Shown here piece by piece: positions 53,676 to 62,309 of a stretch of DNA of 64,000 nt. Both the position numbers and the translations under genes were made by a program. This DNA is from Amycolatopsis camponoti (lineage in GTDB: Bacteria > Actinomycetota > Actinomycetes > Mycobacteriales > Pseudonocardiaceae): the NCBI RefSeq assembly GCF_902497555.1, contig NZ_CABVGP010000003.1, positions 1,798,001-1,862,000 of the forward strand, given 5' to 3'. Below the pieces are notes generated by a model. The model was not told the DNA's origin. It did not search any database and was given only the letters and a program-made list of their open reading frames with translations. The stretch's first letter is position 1, and every line of letters begins with the position of its first letter.

Positions 53676-54575
53676 ATGATCGATTGGGGAGGACGACATG
53701 GAGCGGTTTCACGGGCCGAGGCTGATCGGATCTTGGGTCGCCGGGCGGTTCTGGAGGGATTGGCGACGGGGGTGCTCGCACAACCCTGGCGCGGCGTGCT
53801 CATCCACGCCGCCGATTCGCTGAACCTGCCGACGCTGGCCCAGGCGGCGCTGATCCACGTCGGTCAGCCCGCCGCCTTGTCCGGCGCGACTTCCCTTGCA
53901 CTGCATGGGATTTCGGCGGCGGTGGGCCCCGTGATCCACCTGTCCGTACCTCCCGCGAAGCGTGCTCGCTCGAAGCCTGGACTGGTGGTGCACCGGGCCG
54001 AATACCAGCCTTCCGACGTGGTCGAACTGGACGGTCTTCCGGCCTTCTCCCTCGATCTCGCCCTGGCCGACTACCTCTGCGACGGTGACGAGCGGACTGC
54101 CTTCGCGGCGGTCGATCAGGCCATGGCCGGGCTCCCACCGGACCACTCCCGGACCCTGCGGAAGAACGTCCGGGACCGCCTCGTCGACCGCCGGGACCGG
54201 CGAGGTATCCACAGGGGGCAGATGCTGCTGGCGTTGGCGACCGGGAAGGCCGAATCACCACCGGAGAGCATCCTCAAGCTGATCGTGGTCGAGGCCGGGT
54301 TCCCGGTGCCGGAGGTGCAGTTCGAGATCACCGCGGTCGACGGCCGCCGGCTGTACGTCCTCGACATCGCCTGGCCCGAGTTGCGGATCGCACTCGAGTA
54401 CGACGGGTTCGCCGCGCACGAGGAACGGCAGGAGAGTGACGCACAGCGGGATGCCCGGATGGCAGGGCGAGGGTGGACCACCATCCGCGCGACGGCGGCC
54501 GACCTGCGGGATCCGAGCCGTCTCCTCTCCGAGCTGCGGGACGCCTTCACGTTACGTTCGAGGCATCTCGCGTGA
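53676..54575 (+). CDS. DUF559-domain (Vsr-like endonuclease fold) protein
   Basis: A 299-aa protein. The N-terminal ~90 residues are AbiEi/winged-helix-like (AVSRAEADRILG..., GVLAQPWRGVLI, AALSGATSLALHGI). The C-terminal DUF559 region (about 195-290) has LDIAWPELRIALEYDG, DAQRDARMAGRGWTTIRAT, the PD-(D/E)XK-like core. Families of these in Pseudonocardiales may be nucleases, but activity is unproven. Codon 293 is TTA (54552-54554), rare in such genomes and a marker for bldA-dependent translation. The stop codon is supplied by REP-like cluster 4. Confidence 0.82.
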   Translation: MIDWGGRHGAVSRAEADRILGRRAVLEGLATGVLAQPWRGVLIHAADSLNLPTLAQAALIHVGQPAALSGATSLALHGISAAVGPVIHLSVPPAKRARSKPGLVVHRAEYQPSDVVELDGLPAFSLDLALADYLCDGDERTAFAAVDQAMAGLPPDHSRTLRKNVRDRLVDRRDRRGIHRGQMLLALATGKAESPPESILKLIVVEAGFPVPEVQFEITAVDGRRLYVLDIAWPELRIALEYDGFAAHEERQESDAQRDARMAGRGWTTIRATAADLRDPSRLLSELRDAFTLRSRHLA

Positions 54576-54631
54576 CTGGAGAGGCATCACGCGTGATCAG
54601 GAGGGCATCACGCGTGACTGGAGGGGCATCA
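54561..54631. repeat. REP-like repeat cluster 4
   Basis: Three complete units (AGGCATCTCGCGTGACTGGAG, AGGCATCACGCGTGATCAGGAG, GGCATCACGCGTGACTGGAG) and a partial GGGCATCA. The first unit encodes the last residues and stop of the DUF559 gene, and the last one holds the stop of the convergent cyclotransferase-like gene. Confidence 0.82.
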
Positions 54632-55081
54632 GCCGGAGATGCCGGAGCAGGGGCGGGTTCGGAGGTCGTCGACGTAGTCGGCGGGGGCTCCGGCGGTCTC
54701 GGCGGCGTCGGCCAGCACACCCAGGTAACGCGCGGAAGGCAAGCCGCCCTCGTACGCGTCCAGGACGTACAGCCAGGCCAGCACCGAGCCGTCCATCGTC
54801 TGGACCCGGAGCCGGATCTTCGAGTGGATCCCCAGCTCGCCGCCTTCCCAGCGGTCCAGGCCCGTCTCGTCCAGCGGCGTCACGTCGTACAACACGACGA
54901 AGACCCGGGAAGCCGGGTCTTCGACGATCGTGGCCAGGGCACCTTCCCAGCCGAGGTCCTCGCCGCCGAAGGTCAGGCGCCACCCCTCCAGCCAGCCGGA
55001 GCCGGCCATCGGAGAGTGCGGCGCGCGCTCCAGCATCTGGGCGGGCTCCATGTTCGATCCGTAAGCGGCATACAACGGCAC
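54629..55081 (-). CDS. Gamma-glutamylcyclotransferase-like protein
   Basis: A 150-aa protein with the GGCT fold signature AAYGSNMEPAQM near the start, GWRLTFGGEDLGWEGALATIVEDP, and VLYDVTPLDETGLDRWEG, which contains the expected catalytic Glu. It could form 5-oxoproline from gamma-glutamyl peptides, although many bacterial members are uncharacterised. GTG 55081 is chosen just before the motif. It occupies the position of Rv3304 beside lpdA. Confidence 0.85.
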   Translation of the reverse strand: MPLYAAYGSNMEPAQMLERAPHSPMAGSGWLEGWRLTFGGEDLGWEGALATIVEDPASRVFVVLYDVTPLDETGLDRWEGGELGIHSKIRLRVQTMDGSVLAWLYVLDAYEGGLPSARYLGVLADAAETAGAPADYVDDLRTRPCSGISG

Positions 55082-55209
55082 GCCGACAGCGTAGCGACCC
55101 CGCGCTGACCCGAGTGGACGCACTCGCCGTGTTCGCCCACTTCAGTGTCCGGTCACCTTCGCCGCGTACGGTGAGAGCACCGCACGCGAGCACTTCGAGG
55201 AGGACCCAG

Positions 55210-56613
55210 GTGACCAGGATCGTGATCATGGGCGGGGGCCCGGCCGGCTACGAAGCCGCGCTGGTCGCAGCCCAGCACGGGGCCGACGTCACGATCGTCG
55301 AGAAGGACGGCCTGGGTGGCGCCTGCGTGCTCTACGACTGCGTCCCGTCGAAGACGTTCATCGCGAGCTCGGGCGCGCTGGCGAAGATGCACGACCTCGG
55401 CGAGCTCGGCATCAACACCGACATGGCCGACACGAGCATCGACCTCCCGACCGTCCACGGCCGGGTGAAGGGCCTCGCGCTGGCCCAGTCCGCCGACATC
55501 CGCGCCCGCGTCCAGCGTGAGGGCGTTCGCGTCGTCATCGGCGAAGCCCGCTTCTGCGACGACGAGACCGGCCTCGCGACCCACAAGGTCGCCGTGACGA
55601 CGGCGGACGGCCAGACCGAGAAGCTCCCCGCCGACGTCGTCCTGATCTCCACCGGCGCCACCCCGCGCGTCCTGCCCGGCGCGGTGCCCGACGGCGAGCG
55701 CATCCTCGACTGGCGTCAGCTCTACGAGCTCGAGGAGCTGCCCGAGCACCTCGCCGTGATCGGCTCGGGCGTCACCGGCGCCGAGTTCGCGTCCGCCTAC
55801 ACCGAGATGGGCGTCAAGGTCACCGTCGTCTCCAGCCGTGACCGCGTCCTCCCGCACGAGGACGCCGACGCCGCCGCGGTGCTCGAGGAGGTCTTCTCGC
55901 AGCGCGGCACGACCGTCGCGAAGCAGGCGCGCGCCGACCGCGTCGAGCGCACCGAAAAGGGCGTCGAGATCCACCTCGCCGACGGCCGCGTGATCGAAGC
56001 CAGCCACGCGCTGATGACCGTCGGGTCGGTCCCGAACACCAAGGACATCGGCCTCGACCGCGTCGGCATCTCGCCCGGCCCCGGCGGGTTCATCACCGTC
56101 GACCGCGTTTCGCGCACCTCCGTTCCCGGGATCTACGCCGCCGGCGACTGCACCGGCGTGCTCATGCTGGCCTCGGTGGCGAGCATGCAGGGCCGCATCG
56201 CGATGTGGCACGCGCTGGGCGAGGGCGTCGCGCCGATCAAGCTCAAGACCGTCGCCGCCAACGTGTTCACCCACCCGGAGATCGCGACCGTCGGCATCAG
56301 CCAGCACGCGATCGACTCCGGCGAGGTGCCCGCGCGCACCATCATGCTGCCCCTGGCCACCAACGCGCGCGCGAAGATGGAGGGCCTCCGCCGAGGCTTC
56401 GTGAAGCTTTTCTGCCGCCCCGCCACCGGCGTGGTCGTCGGTGGAGTCGTCGTGGCGCCGCAGGCGAGCGAGCTCATCCTTCCCATCGCGCTCGCCGTCC
56501 AGAACCAGCTCACAGTGGACCACCTGGCACTGACATTTTCGGTGTACCCGTCGCTGTCGGGCTCGATCACCGAGGCCGGGCGCCAGCTCATGCGCCACGA
56601 CGATCTGGACTGA
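55210..56613 (+). CDS. lpdA: LpdA-type NAD(P)H-quinone reductase (flavoprotein disulfide reductase family)
   Basis: A 467-aa FAD/NAD protein. The FAD loop is GGGPAG (8-13), GGACVLYDCVPSK has Cys39 and Cys44 at the spacing of a redox disulfide, the NAD loop is GSGVTGAE, and YAAGDCTG is the second FAD site. The dimer-interface HPTLSE of true disulfide reductases reads YPSLSG, so the His-Glu pair is lost, as in M. tuberculosis LpdA (Rv3303c), an NAD(P)H quinone reductase. GTG 55210 follows GAGGAGG. Confidence 0.92.
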   Translation: MTRIVIMGGGPAGYEAALVAAQHGADVTIVEKDGLGGACVLYDCVPSKTFIASSGALAKMHDLGELGINTDMADTSIDLPTVHGRVKGLALAQSADIRARVQREGVRVVIGEARFCDDETGLATHKVAVTTADGQTEKLPADVVLISTGATPRVLPGAVPDGERILDWRQLYELEELPEHLAVIGSGVTGAEFASAYTEMGVKVTVVSSRDRVLPHEDADAAAVLEEVFSQRGTTVAKQARADRVERTEKGVEIHLADGRVIEASHALMTVGSVPNTKDIGLDRVGISPGPGGFITVDRVSRTSVPGIYAAGDCTGVLMLASVASMQGRIAMWHALGEGVAPIKLKTVAANVFTHPEIATVGISQHAIDSGEVPARTIMLPLATNARAKMEGLRRGFVKLFCRPATGVVVGGVVVAPQASELILPIALAVQNQLTVDHLALTFSVYPSLSGSITEAGRQLMRHDDLD

Positions 56614-56685
56614 TCCGGTAGGCAACCCGTCGCGCCCCGTCGCGTCTTGTCGGTTGTAAGGCTGAAGGACGCGAAGGGTGCGAAG

Positions 56686-57144
56686 GTGCGCAAGACGGTG
56701 GTTTTGGTTGTGGCAGCGGTGATCGGGGCGACGACGCTGACGGGGCCGGCGATGGCCCAGCAGAGTCCCGGCACGACGCCGGCCGCCGCGCCGGCGAAGG
56801 GCAGCGTCCAGCTCAACGTCAACACCGCGATCAACCAGACGCTCGTGGACAAGTACGTCCGCGACGCGCCCAACGTCGCGCTGGCGAAGTGCGAGGGCGC
56901 TTCGCCGAAGTTCTCCTCGCCGGTGCTGACCTTCTCCAACTACACCCCCGGCCCGTTCATGGGCGCCGACGCGAACATCAGCGCCGACGTCGCGCTCAAC
57001 CCGGGCACCCAGGCCGGGACGTACCCGCTGACGGTGACCTGCGGCGGCCAGACGTACAGCACGCAGTTCTCGGTGCCCGCGCCGCAGGTTTCGAAGGTGC
57101 CCTCCGGCGCCGCGAAAGCCGGCGACGGCAGCATGGCCGGCTGA
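56686..57144 (+). CDS. Secreted protein, paralogue of the downstream sortase substrate
   Basis: A 152-aa protein with a signal peptide (about 1-24, ending PAMA-QQ) and one extracellular domain (about 45-135) with two Cys (KCEGASPKFSSPVLTF..., YPLTVTCGGQTYSTQF). Its C-terminus QVSKVPSGAAKAGDGSMAG resembles QVAKVPAGAPQTGG of the next protein, but it lacks a usable sorting motif and a membrane helix, so it should be released. GTG 56686 has GAAGGG 7 nt upstream. A strong terminator follows. Confidence 0.8.
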   Translation: MRKTVVLVVAAVIGATTLTGPAMAQQSPGTTPAAAPAKGSVQLNVNTAINQTLVDKYVRDAPNVALAKCEGASPKFSSPVLTFSNYTPGPFMGADANISADVALNPGTQAGTYPLTVTCGGQTYSTQFSVPAPQVSKVPSGAAKAGDGSMAG

Positions 57145-57159
57145 ATCCGCAAACCACCG

Positions 57160-57194
57160 AACCACCTCGGAGCCACGCTCCGGGGTGGTTTTTT
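57160..57194 (+). terminator. Rho-independent terminator
   Basis: AACCACCTCGGAG (57160-57172) pairs with 57178-57190 (13 bp, one G-U) around a 5-nt loop, followed by TTTT. It is the most canonical terminator in the window. Confidence 0.93.
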
Positions 57195-57365
57195 CTTGAG
57201 TTCCCGCCGGGCGATTTCGCGACTTTTTCGTGACCTTCGGGCGCAACCTTTCGCAGGTGGAGACGTCTTGGGCTACATAAGCAAGCGAACGAAGTCGAGG
57301 CAGTGGAAACTGCGACCGGAGTCCGCGAAAATGCTTTGTCTATTCATTCACCAGGGGAGAAAAGA

Positions 57366-57953
57366 ATGAAGAACACCGCTGTCGTCGCGGGCATCGCTGT
57401 GGCCTTTCTCGTCCTCGCGCCCGGCGCGGCGCTCGCGAGCACCGCGCCGAGCACGAGCGCGACCCCCGAGCCGGGCACCACCGCCAAGCCGGCTGCTCCC
57501 AAGCTCACGATCACTCCGCGCCACGGCGTGCCCGGCGCGGAGCTTCGGATCACCGCCGAGTGCGACGGCGAGGCGTATGTCACCTCCAGAGCGGTCGACG
57601 CCTTCGCAACCGGGACCGGCTCGAACGGCTCGGTCCGGGCCTACGTCGGGACCGTGCGCGACGTCCGCGCCGGCGAGTATCCCGTCAACCTGCGCTGCCA
57701 CCCGCGCGACGGCCGCCCCGACACCTTCGTCGACGTGGCGTTCGTCGTGGACCGCGTGGCCGCCAAGACGCCGGGCGCCAAGACGTCGGGCGCCAAGCAG
57801 GTCGCCAAGGTGCCGGCCGGTGCGCCGCAGACCGGCGGCACCGACGGCCCGGTCGACGACTCCGGCGCGCCGCTCGCGGCCGCGGCCGCCATGGGGGTGC
57901 TCGCCGTCGGCGGCAGCGGTCTCGTGCTGGCCCGGCGGGCGCGGCGCCGCTGA
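57366..57953 (+). CDS. Cell-wall-anchored protein, sortase substrate
   Basis: A 195-aa protein. A signal peptide (about 1-25, ALA-ST) leads to a Pro/Thr linker and an extracellular domain (about 45-130) with two Cys. The Lys/Ala segment KTPGAKTSGAKQVAKVPAG precedes the LPXTG-like motif APQTGG (PQTGG at 154-158), then a hydrophobic helix (about 168-188) and an RRARRR tail. It should be cleaved and linked to peptidoglycan by the sortase encoded next. GGGGAGA precedes ATG 57366. The 220 bp upstream hold its promoter region and nothing else recognised. Confidence 0.85.
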   Translation: MKNTAVVAGIAVAFLVLAPGAALASTAPSTSATPEPGTTAKPAAPKLTITPRHGVPGAELRITAECDGEAYVTSRAVDAFATGTGSNGSVRAYVGTVRDVRAGEYPVNLRCHPRDGRPDTFVDVAFVVDRVAAKTPGAKTSGAKQVAKVPAGAPQTGGTDGPVDDSGAPLAAAAAMGVLAVGGSGLVLARRARRR

Positions 57954-57977
57954 TCCTCCGAGGGGGAGCGGGGGTAG

Positions 57978-58013
57978 CGTCTGGGCGGCCCAACCGATCG
58001 GGCCGCCCAGACG
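57978..58013. terminator. 14-bp GC-rich hairpin between substrate and sortase genes
   Basis: 57978-57991 (CGTCTGGGCGGCCC) pairs perfectly with 58000-58013 around an 8-nt loop. There is no T-tract. It may reduce read-through so that sortase is made at a lower level than its substrate. Confidence 0.6.
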
Positions 58014-58039
58014 TGTAAACCCGTGGGAAGGGGGAGCAC

Positions 58040-58687
58040 ATGACCACGAGGACCACGGGACGGCGGCGCTACCTGATCGCGCTGATCCTGGCGTTGCTGG
58101 CCGCTTTGGTGGTGCTGGCGCTGACGCTCGGGGGCGGCCCGGAGCCGTCGACCGCCCAGCCGCCGCCCGCGCAACCCGTCGCGGTGAACCCGGAACCCGC
58201 GGCCGGTGAGCAGCCCGCCGACGTCGCGTTGCCGAAGTCCGATCCGGTCTCGATCGACATCCCGAAGATCGGTGCGCACTCGTCGCTGGTTCCGCTGGGT
58301 GTCAACGCGGACAACACGATCCAGGTGCCGCCGGTGACCACGCCGCTGCAGGCGGGCTGGTACACCTACGCGCCGACGCCGGGCGAGGTCGGCCCGGCCG
58401 TCGTCCTCGGGCACGTCGACGGCAACCACCAGAAGGGCATTTTCTACCGCCTCAAGGAGCTGGCCCCCGGCGACCGCGTCTCGATCGCGCGCAAGGACGG
58501 CACGACGGCGCTGTTCGAGGTGACGAAGGTGCACCAGGTGCCGAAGCAGGACTTCGAGAAGGAAGGCGTGTACGACGACACGGCCGGACCCGAGCTGCGG
58601 CTGATCACCTGCGGCGGCGTTTTCGACCGGAGCGCGCACAACTACGTCGACAACATCGTCGTCTACGCCCAGCTCATCAGCGGCTGA
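58040..58687 (+). CDS. Class E/F sortase
   Basis: A 215-aa membrane-bound transpeptidase. A basic N-terminus and one membrane helix (about 11-30) precede a Pro-rich linker and the sortase barrel. The catalytic residues are His125 (GHVDG), Cys191 (LITCGG) and Arg197 (FDRSAHNY). The small size and this motif set fit the actinobacterial E/F classes. It cuts its substrate's LPXTG-like motif and attaches it to the wall. The substrate gene directly upstream makes the pair self-contained. Confidence 0.9.
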   Translation: MTTRTTGRRRYLIALILALLAALVVLALTLGGGPEPSTAQPPPAQPVAVNPEPAAGEQPADVALPKSDPVSIDIPKIGAHSSLVPLGVNADNTIQVPPVTTPLQAGWYTYAPTPGEVGPAVVLGHVDGNHQKGIFYRLKELAPGDRVSIARKDGTTALFEVTKVHQVPKQDFEKEGVYDDTAGPELRLITCGGVFDRSAHNYVDNIVVYAQLISG

Positions 58688-58776
58688 GAGTCCTTCGGCC
58701 CTGTTTTTGTCGGTGCCCGGTGCAAGACTGTGTCGGCCGTCACCCGAGGCGGCGTAGGCGAGGGTTGGGAGTCGAC

Positions 58777-59580
58777 ATGTTGTTCCGCGACGAGCCGTGG
58801 CCCGACGGGACACCCAGCTGGGTGGACCTGATGGTGCCCGACCAGGCGAAAGCGGTGGCCTTCTACAGCGGCCTGTTCGGCTGGGACGTGCAGGCGGGCG
58901 GTGAAGAAACCGGCTTCTACGGCATGGCCGAGCTGAGCGGCCGCCCGGTCGCCGGGATCGGCCAGACCCCGCCGGGGCAGGACCTGCCACCGGTGTGGAC
59001 GACATACCTCTCGGTGTCCGACGTGGACAAGACGGCCGCGGCGATCACCGAGGCCGGCGGCCGGATCGTCATGCCGGTGATGGAGGTGCTGAAGGAAGGC
59101 CGGATGGCGGTGGTGGCCGATCCGGCGGGCGCGGTGTTCGGGCTGTGGGAGCCGGGTAACCACCTGGGCACGCAGGTCACGGCGGCCCCGGGCACGCTGG
59201 CGTGGAACGAGTGCATGAGCCGCGACTACCCGGCGGCGAAGGCGTTCTACGAGCAGGTGTTCGGGTACGGGTTCCAGGACCTGTCGAACGACGACTTCAC
59301 GTACGCGGTGCTGCTGCTCGACGGCCGCCCGGTCGGCGGGCTCGGCGCCCTGCCCGATTCGGTGCCGGCGGAGGTGCCGTCGAACTGGTCGGCGTACTTC
59401 TCGGTGGCGGACGCCGACGCGAGCGCGGCCAAGGTGGCGGAGCTGGGCGGCCGGGCGCTGGACCAGCCGTTCGACTCACCGTACGGGCGGCAGGTGCGGG
59501 TGGTGGACGACCAGGGGGTGCCGTTCTTGATCATCGCGCCGAACGAGCAGTCCGGGAAACCGGAGGGCTGGGAGGACTGA
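58777..59580 (+). CDS. VOC-family (glyoxalase-like) two-domain protein
   Basis: A 267-aa protein made of two vicinal-oxygen-chelate modules, about 10-125 (PSWVDLMVPDQAKAVAFYSGLFGWDV) and 137-258 (AWNECMSRDYPAAKAFYEQVFGYGF). Each begins with the same strand-helix pattern and ends with a G(L)WEP or FLIIAP strand. Enzymes of this kind are often glyoxalase/fosfomycin-type or hydroxylase proteins; no activity can be assigned. GGGAG precedes ATG 58777. The 165 bp after it hold no recognised feature. Confidence 0.88.
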   Translation: MLFRDEPWPDGTPSWVDLMVPDQAKAVAFYSGLFGWDVQAGGEETGFYGMAELSGRPVAGIGQTPPGQDLPPVWTTYLSVSDVDKTAAAITEAGGRIVMPVMEVLKEGRMAVVADPAGAVFGLWEPGNHLGTQVTAAPGTLAWNECMSRDYPAAKAFYEQVFGYGFQDLSNDDFTYAVLLLDGRPVGGLGALPDSVPAEVPSNWSAYFSVADADASAAKVAELGGRALDQPFDSPYGRQVRVVDDQGVPFLIIAPNEQSGKPEGWED

Positions 59581-59745
59581 GAGGGCGAGTGCGGGCGCGG
59601 GGTAAGGCGGGCCGCAGGGGAGTGCGGCGAGGGCCGGAGCGCCGCGTGGCCGTGAGGTCGAGAGCGGCTGCCCTGCGCGCGAACGGGCGGGGCAGCGCAC
59701 GGCTGCGGACCGGAGGCGCCGGAAGACGCCCCCGGCCCGGGCCGG

Positions 59746-61260
59746 TCAGTCCTCGTCGTCGACCCAGTCGAAGGTCTTCGTCACGGCCTTCTTCCAGTTG
59801 CGGAACTCGCGGTCGCGGCGGGCGTCGTCCATGGCCGGCTCCCACTGCTTGTCCTGGGCCCAGTTCGTGCGGATGTCGTCCTCGGACTTCCAGAACCCCA
59901 CCGCCAGGCCGGCGGCGTACGCGGCTCCCAGCGCCGTCGTCTCGTTGACCACCGGGCGGATCACCGGCACGCCGAGGATGTCGGCCTGGAACTGCATCAG
60001 CAGCTCGTTGACGACCATTCCGCCGTCCACCTTGAGGGAGGTGAGCGAAACACCCGAGTCGGCGTTCATCGCCTCGAGCACCTCACGCGTCTGGAACGCC
60101 GTGGCCTCCAGGACCGCGCGGGCCAGGTGACCCTTGTTGACGAACCGGGTGAGCCCGACGATCGCGCCGCGGGCGTCGGACCGCCAGTAAGGAGCGAACA
60201 GACCCGAGAACGCCGGGACGAAGTACGCGCCGCCGTTGTCCTCGACACTGCGGGCGTGCTCTTCGATCTCGGCCGCGGTCGAGATCATGCCGAGGTTGTC
60301 GCGCAGCCACTGCACCAGCGAGCCGGTCACCGCGATGGAGCCTTCCAGCGCGTAGACCGTGTCGTTCGAGCCGATCTTGTAGCAGACCGTGGTGAGCAGC
60401 CCGTTCTGCGACATCACCTTCTCGGTACCGGTGTTCAGCAGCATGAAGTTGCCGGTGCCGTAGGTGTTCTTGGCCTCGCCGGGCGAAAGGCAGGCCTGGC
60501 CGAACGTCGCGGCCTGCTGGTCGCCCAGGATGCCCGCGATCGGCACGCCGGCCAGCGCACCCTTTGCGCGGACCTTGCCGTACTCCTCGGAGGACGATCG
60601 GATCTCCGGCAGCATGGACAGCGGGATCGTCATCTCGGCGGCGATCTCGGGGTCCCACTGCAGCGTGTCGAGGTCCATCAGCATGGTGCGCGACGCGTTG
60701 GTCGGGTCGGTGACGTGCACGCCGCCGTCGGGCCCGCCGGTCATGTTCCACAGCACCCAGGTGTCCATGTTGCCGAAGATCAGGTCACCGGCTTCGGCCT
60801 TCTCGCGCGCGCCTTCGACGTTGTCGAGGATCCACTTGACCTTCGGCCCGGAGAAGTACGTCGCGAGCGGAAGGCCGACCTTCTCGCGGTAGCGCTCCTG
60901 GCCGCCGCCGAGGTTGCCGAGCTCGGTGACGATCCGGTCGGTGCGGGTGTCCTGCCAGACGATCGCGTTGTACACCGGCTTGCCGGTCGTCTTGTCCCAG
61001 ACCAGCGCGGTCTCGCGCTGGTTGGTGATACCGACGGCGACGATGTCGGTGGTGTGCAGGTCGGCCTTGGCGACCGCGCCCGCGGCGACCGCGCGGGTGT
61101 TCTCCCAGATCTCCTCGGCGTTGTGCTCGACCCAGCCCGCCTTCGGGAAGATCTGCTCGTGCTCCTTCTGGTCGACGGCGACGACCCGGCCCTCGTGGTT
61201 GAAGATCATGCACCGGGTCGACGTGGTGCCCTGGTCGATCGCGGCTACGTACGAAGTCAT
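59746..61260 (-). CDS. glpK: Glycerol kinase
   Basis: A 504-aa FGGY-family kinase that converts glycerol to glycerol 3-phosphate with ATP. The N-terminal phosphate loop is DQGTTSTRC, the substrate site includes [14 protein letters not shown], the second phosphate loop is [13 protein letters not shown], and the C-terminal FGGY signature lies around [20 protein letters not shown]. The length is typical. It lies 30 nt after glpF on the same strand, so uptake and trapping are made together. Confidence 0.97.
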   Translation of the reverse strand: MTSYVAAIDQGTTSTRCMIFNHEGRVVAVDQKEHEQIFPKAGWVEHNAEEIWENTRAVAAGAVAKADLHTTDIVAVGITNQRETALVWDKTTGKPVYNAIVWQDTRTDRIVTELGNLGGGQERYREKVGLPLATYFSGPKVKWILDNVEGAREKAEAGDLIFGNMDTWVLWNMTGGPDGGVHVTDPTNASRTMLMDLDTLQWDPEIAAEMTIPLSMLPEIRSSSEEYGKVRAKGALAGVPIAGILGDQQAATFGQACLSPGEAKNTYGTGNFMLLNTGTEKVMSQNGLLTTVCYKIGSNDTVYALEGSIAVTGSLVQWLRDNLGMISTAAEIEEHARSVEDNGGAYFVPAFSGLFAPYWRSDARGAIVGLTRFVNKGHLARAVLEATAFQTREVLEAMNADSGVSLTSLKVDGGMVVNELLMQFQADILGVPVIRPVVNETTALGAAYAAGLAVGFWKSEDDIRTNWAQDKQWEPAMDDARRDREFRNWKKAVTKTFDWVDDED

Positions 61261-61290
61261 GTGTGCTCCAGGAATCCGGTAGGGGGGCGA

Positions 61291-62040
61291 TCAGGTCAGG
61301 TTGTGCACGACGAGGTAGAGCAACGCGGCCAGCGAACCGCCGGCCAGCGGGCCGACGACCGGGATCCACGAATAGCCCCAGTTGGCGTTGGCCTTGTTCT
61401 TGATCGGCAGCAGGAACGCGTACGCGATGCGCGGGCCGAGGTCGCGGGCCGGGTTGATGGCGTAGCCCGTCGGCCCGCCGAGCGAAGTACCGATCACGAG
61501 GACCACGAACGAGACACCCGCGTAGCCGAGCGCGGAGTTGCCGAAGTTCGGGGTGCCACCGTCACCGACGGAGACCACCGGGCTGAGCAGGATCCAGGCC
61601 ACCAGGACGAAGGTGCCGATGACCTCGGTGACGAGGTTCCACGCGGTGTTCGGGATCTGCGGCGCGGTGGAGAAGATCCCGAGCGTGTTCTCGGGCTCGG
61701 GGTGGTCGTCGAACTGCAGCTTGTAGGTGGCCCAGCAGAGCACGGCGCCGATGATCGCGCCGGCCATCTGGCCGATGAAGTAGAAGGGGACGTCGGCCCA
61801 GTGGGTCTTGTCCGCGATGGCCAGGCCCAGCGTCACGGCCGGGTTGAGATGCGCGCCGCTGGGCGCGGCGATGCTGGCGCCCGTGAAGACGGCGAACGCC
61901 CAGCCGAAGTTGATGAACAGGAACCCGGCGTTGTGACCGTTGTTCTTGCGGAGTACGTGGTTCGCGACCACACCGTTGCCGAGCAGGATCAGCGCGGCCG
62001 TTCCCAGTAGTTCCCAGACGATTATTGCCCCAGCACTCAC
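61291..62040 (-). CDS. glpF: Glycerol uptake facilitator
   Basis: A 249-aa aquaglyceroporin with six membrane helices. Both pore motifs are canonical, HLNPAVT in the first half and AINPARD in the second. The Asp following the second NPAR marks the glycerol-conducting subgroup rather than a water-only channel. GTG 62040 has GGAGG 7 nt upstream; the longer upstream frame has no family similarity. Confidence 0.95.
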   Translation of the reverse strand: MSAGAIIVWELLGTAALILLGNGVVANHVLRKNNGHNAGFLFINFGWAFAVFTGASIAAPSGAHLNPAVTLGLAIADKTHWADVPFYFIGQMAGAIIGAVLCWATYKLQFDDHPEPENTLGIFSTAPQIPNTAWNLVTEVIGTFVLVAWILLSPVVSVGDGGTPNFGNSALGYAGVSFVVLVIGTSLGGPTGYAINPARDLGPRIAYAFLLPIKNKANANWGYSWIPVVGPLAGGSLAALLYLVVHNLT

Positions 62041-62309
62041 CGCTGCACCTCCACACTGGACACTCTGCGCAGGGTCGATCACGGCGTGCCACGGCACCGT
62101 TGCCGACCCACGTTCGCGCGACGTTACCGGGGCGTAGAAGCGGATTCCAAGCTCCGGCCAGCCGAATCTTTTCAAGATCCGACCCGAACGCAGGTGGAAG
62201 CACAGCAAGATCGCGGAGGGTTACGCCACAAGTGTCATCCGTGGACGGGCGGAGGATCACCAGGTCGTGCGATGCTGGAACCCTCGCCGGCACCGAGGAG
62301 GAATGTCAC
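62041..62309. promoter_or_regulatory. Divergent glpF-glpD control region
   Basis: A 269-bp gap carries the promoters of glpFK and glpD. Visible dyads are ATCTT-TTC-AAGAT (62166-62178) and the imperfect CGTTCGCGCGACG near 62113. They are candidates for a glycerol regulator such as an IclR/GylR-type protein, which is not encoded in the window. No gene is seen. Confidence 0.5.

Noticed and set aside
53698..53820. An alternative start for the DUF559 region at ATG 53698, preceded by GGGGAGG
   Set aside because: It is in a different frame and stops after about 40 codons. The DUF559 frame begins at 53676 despite a poor SD.
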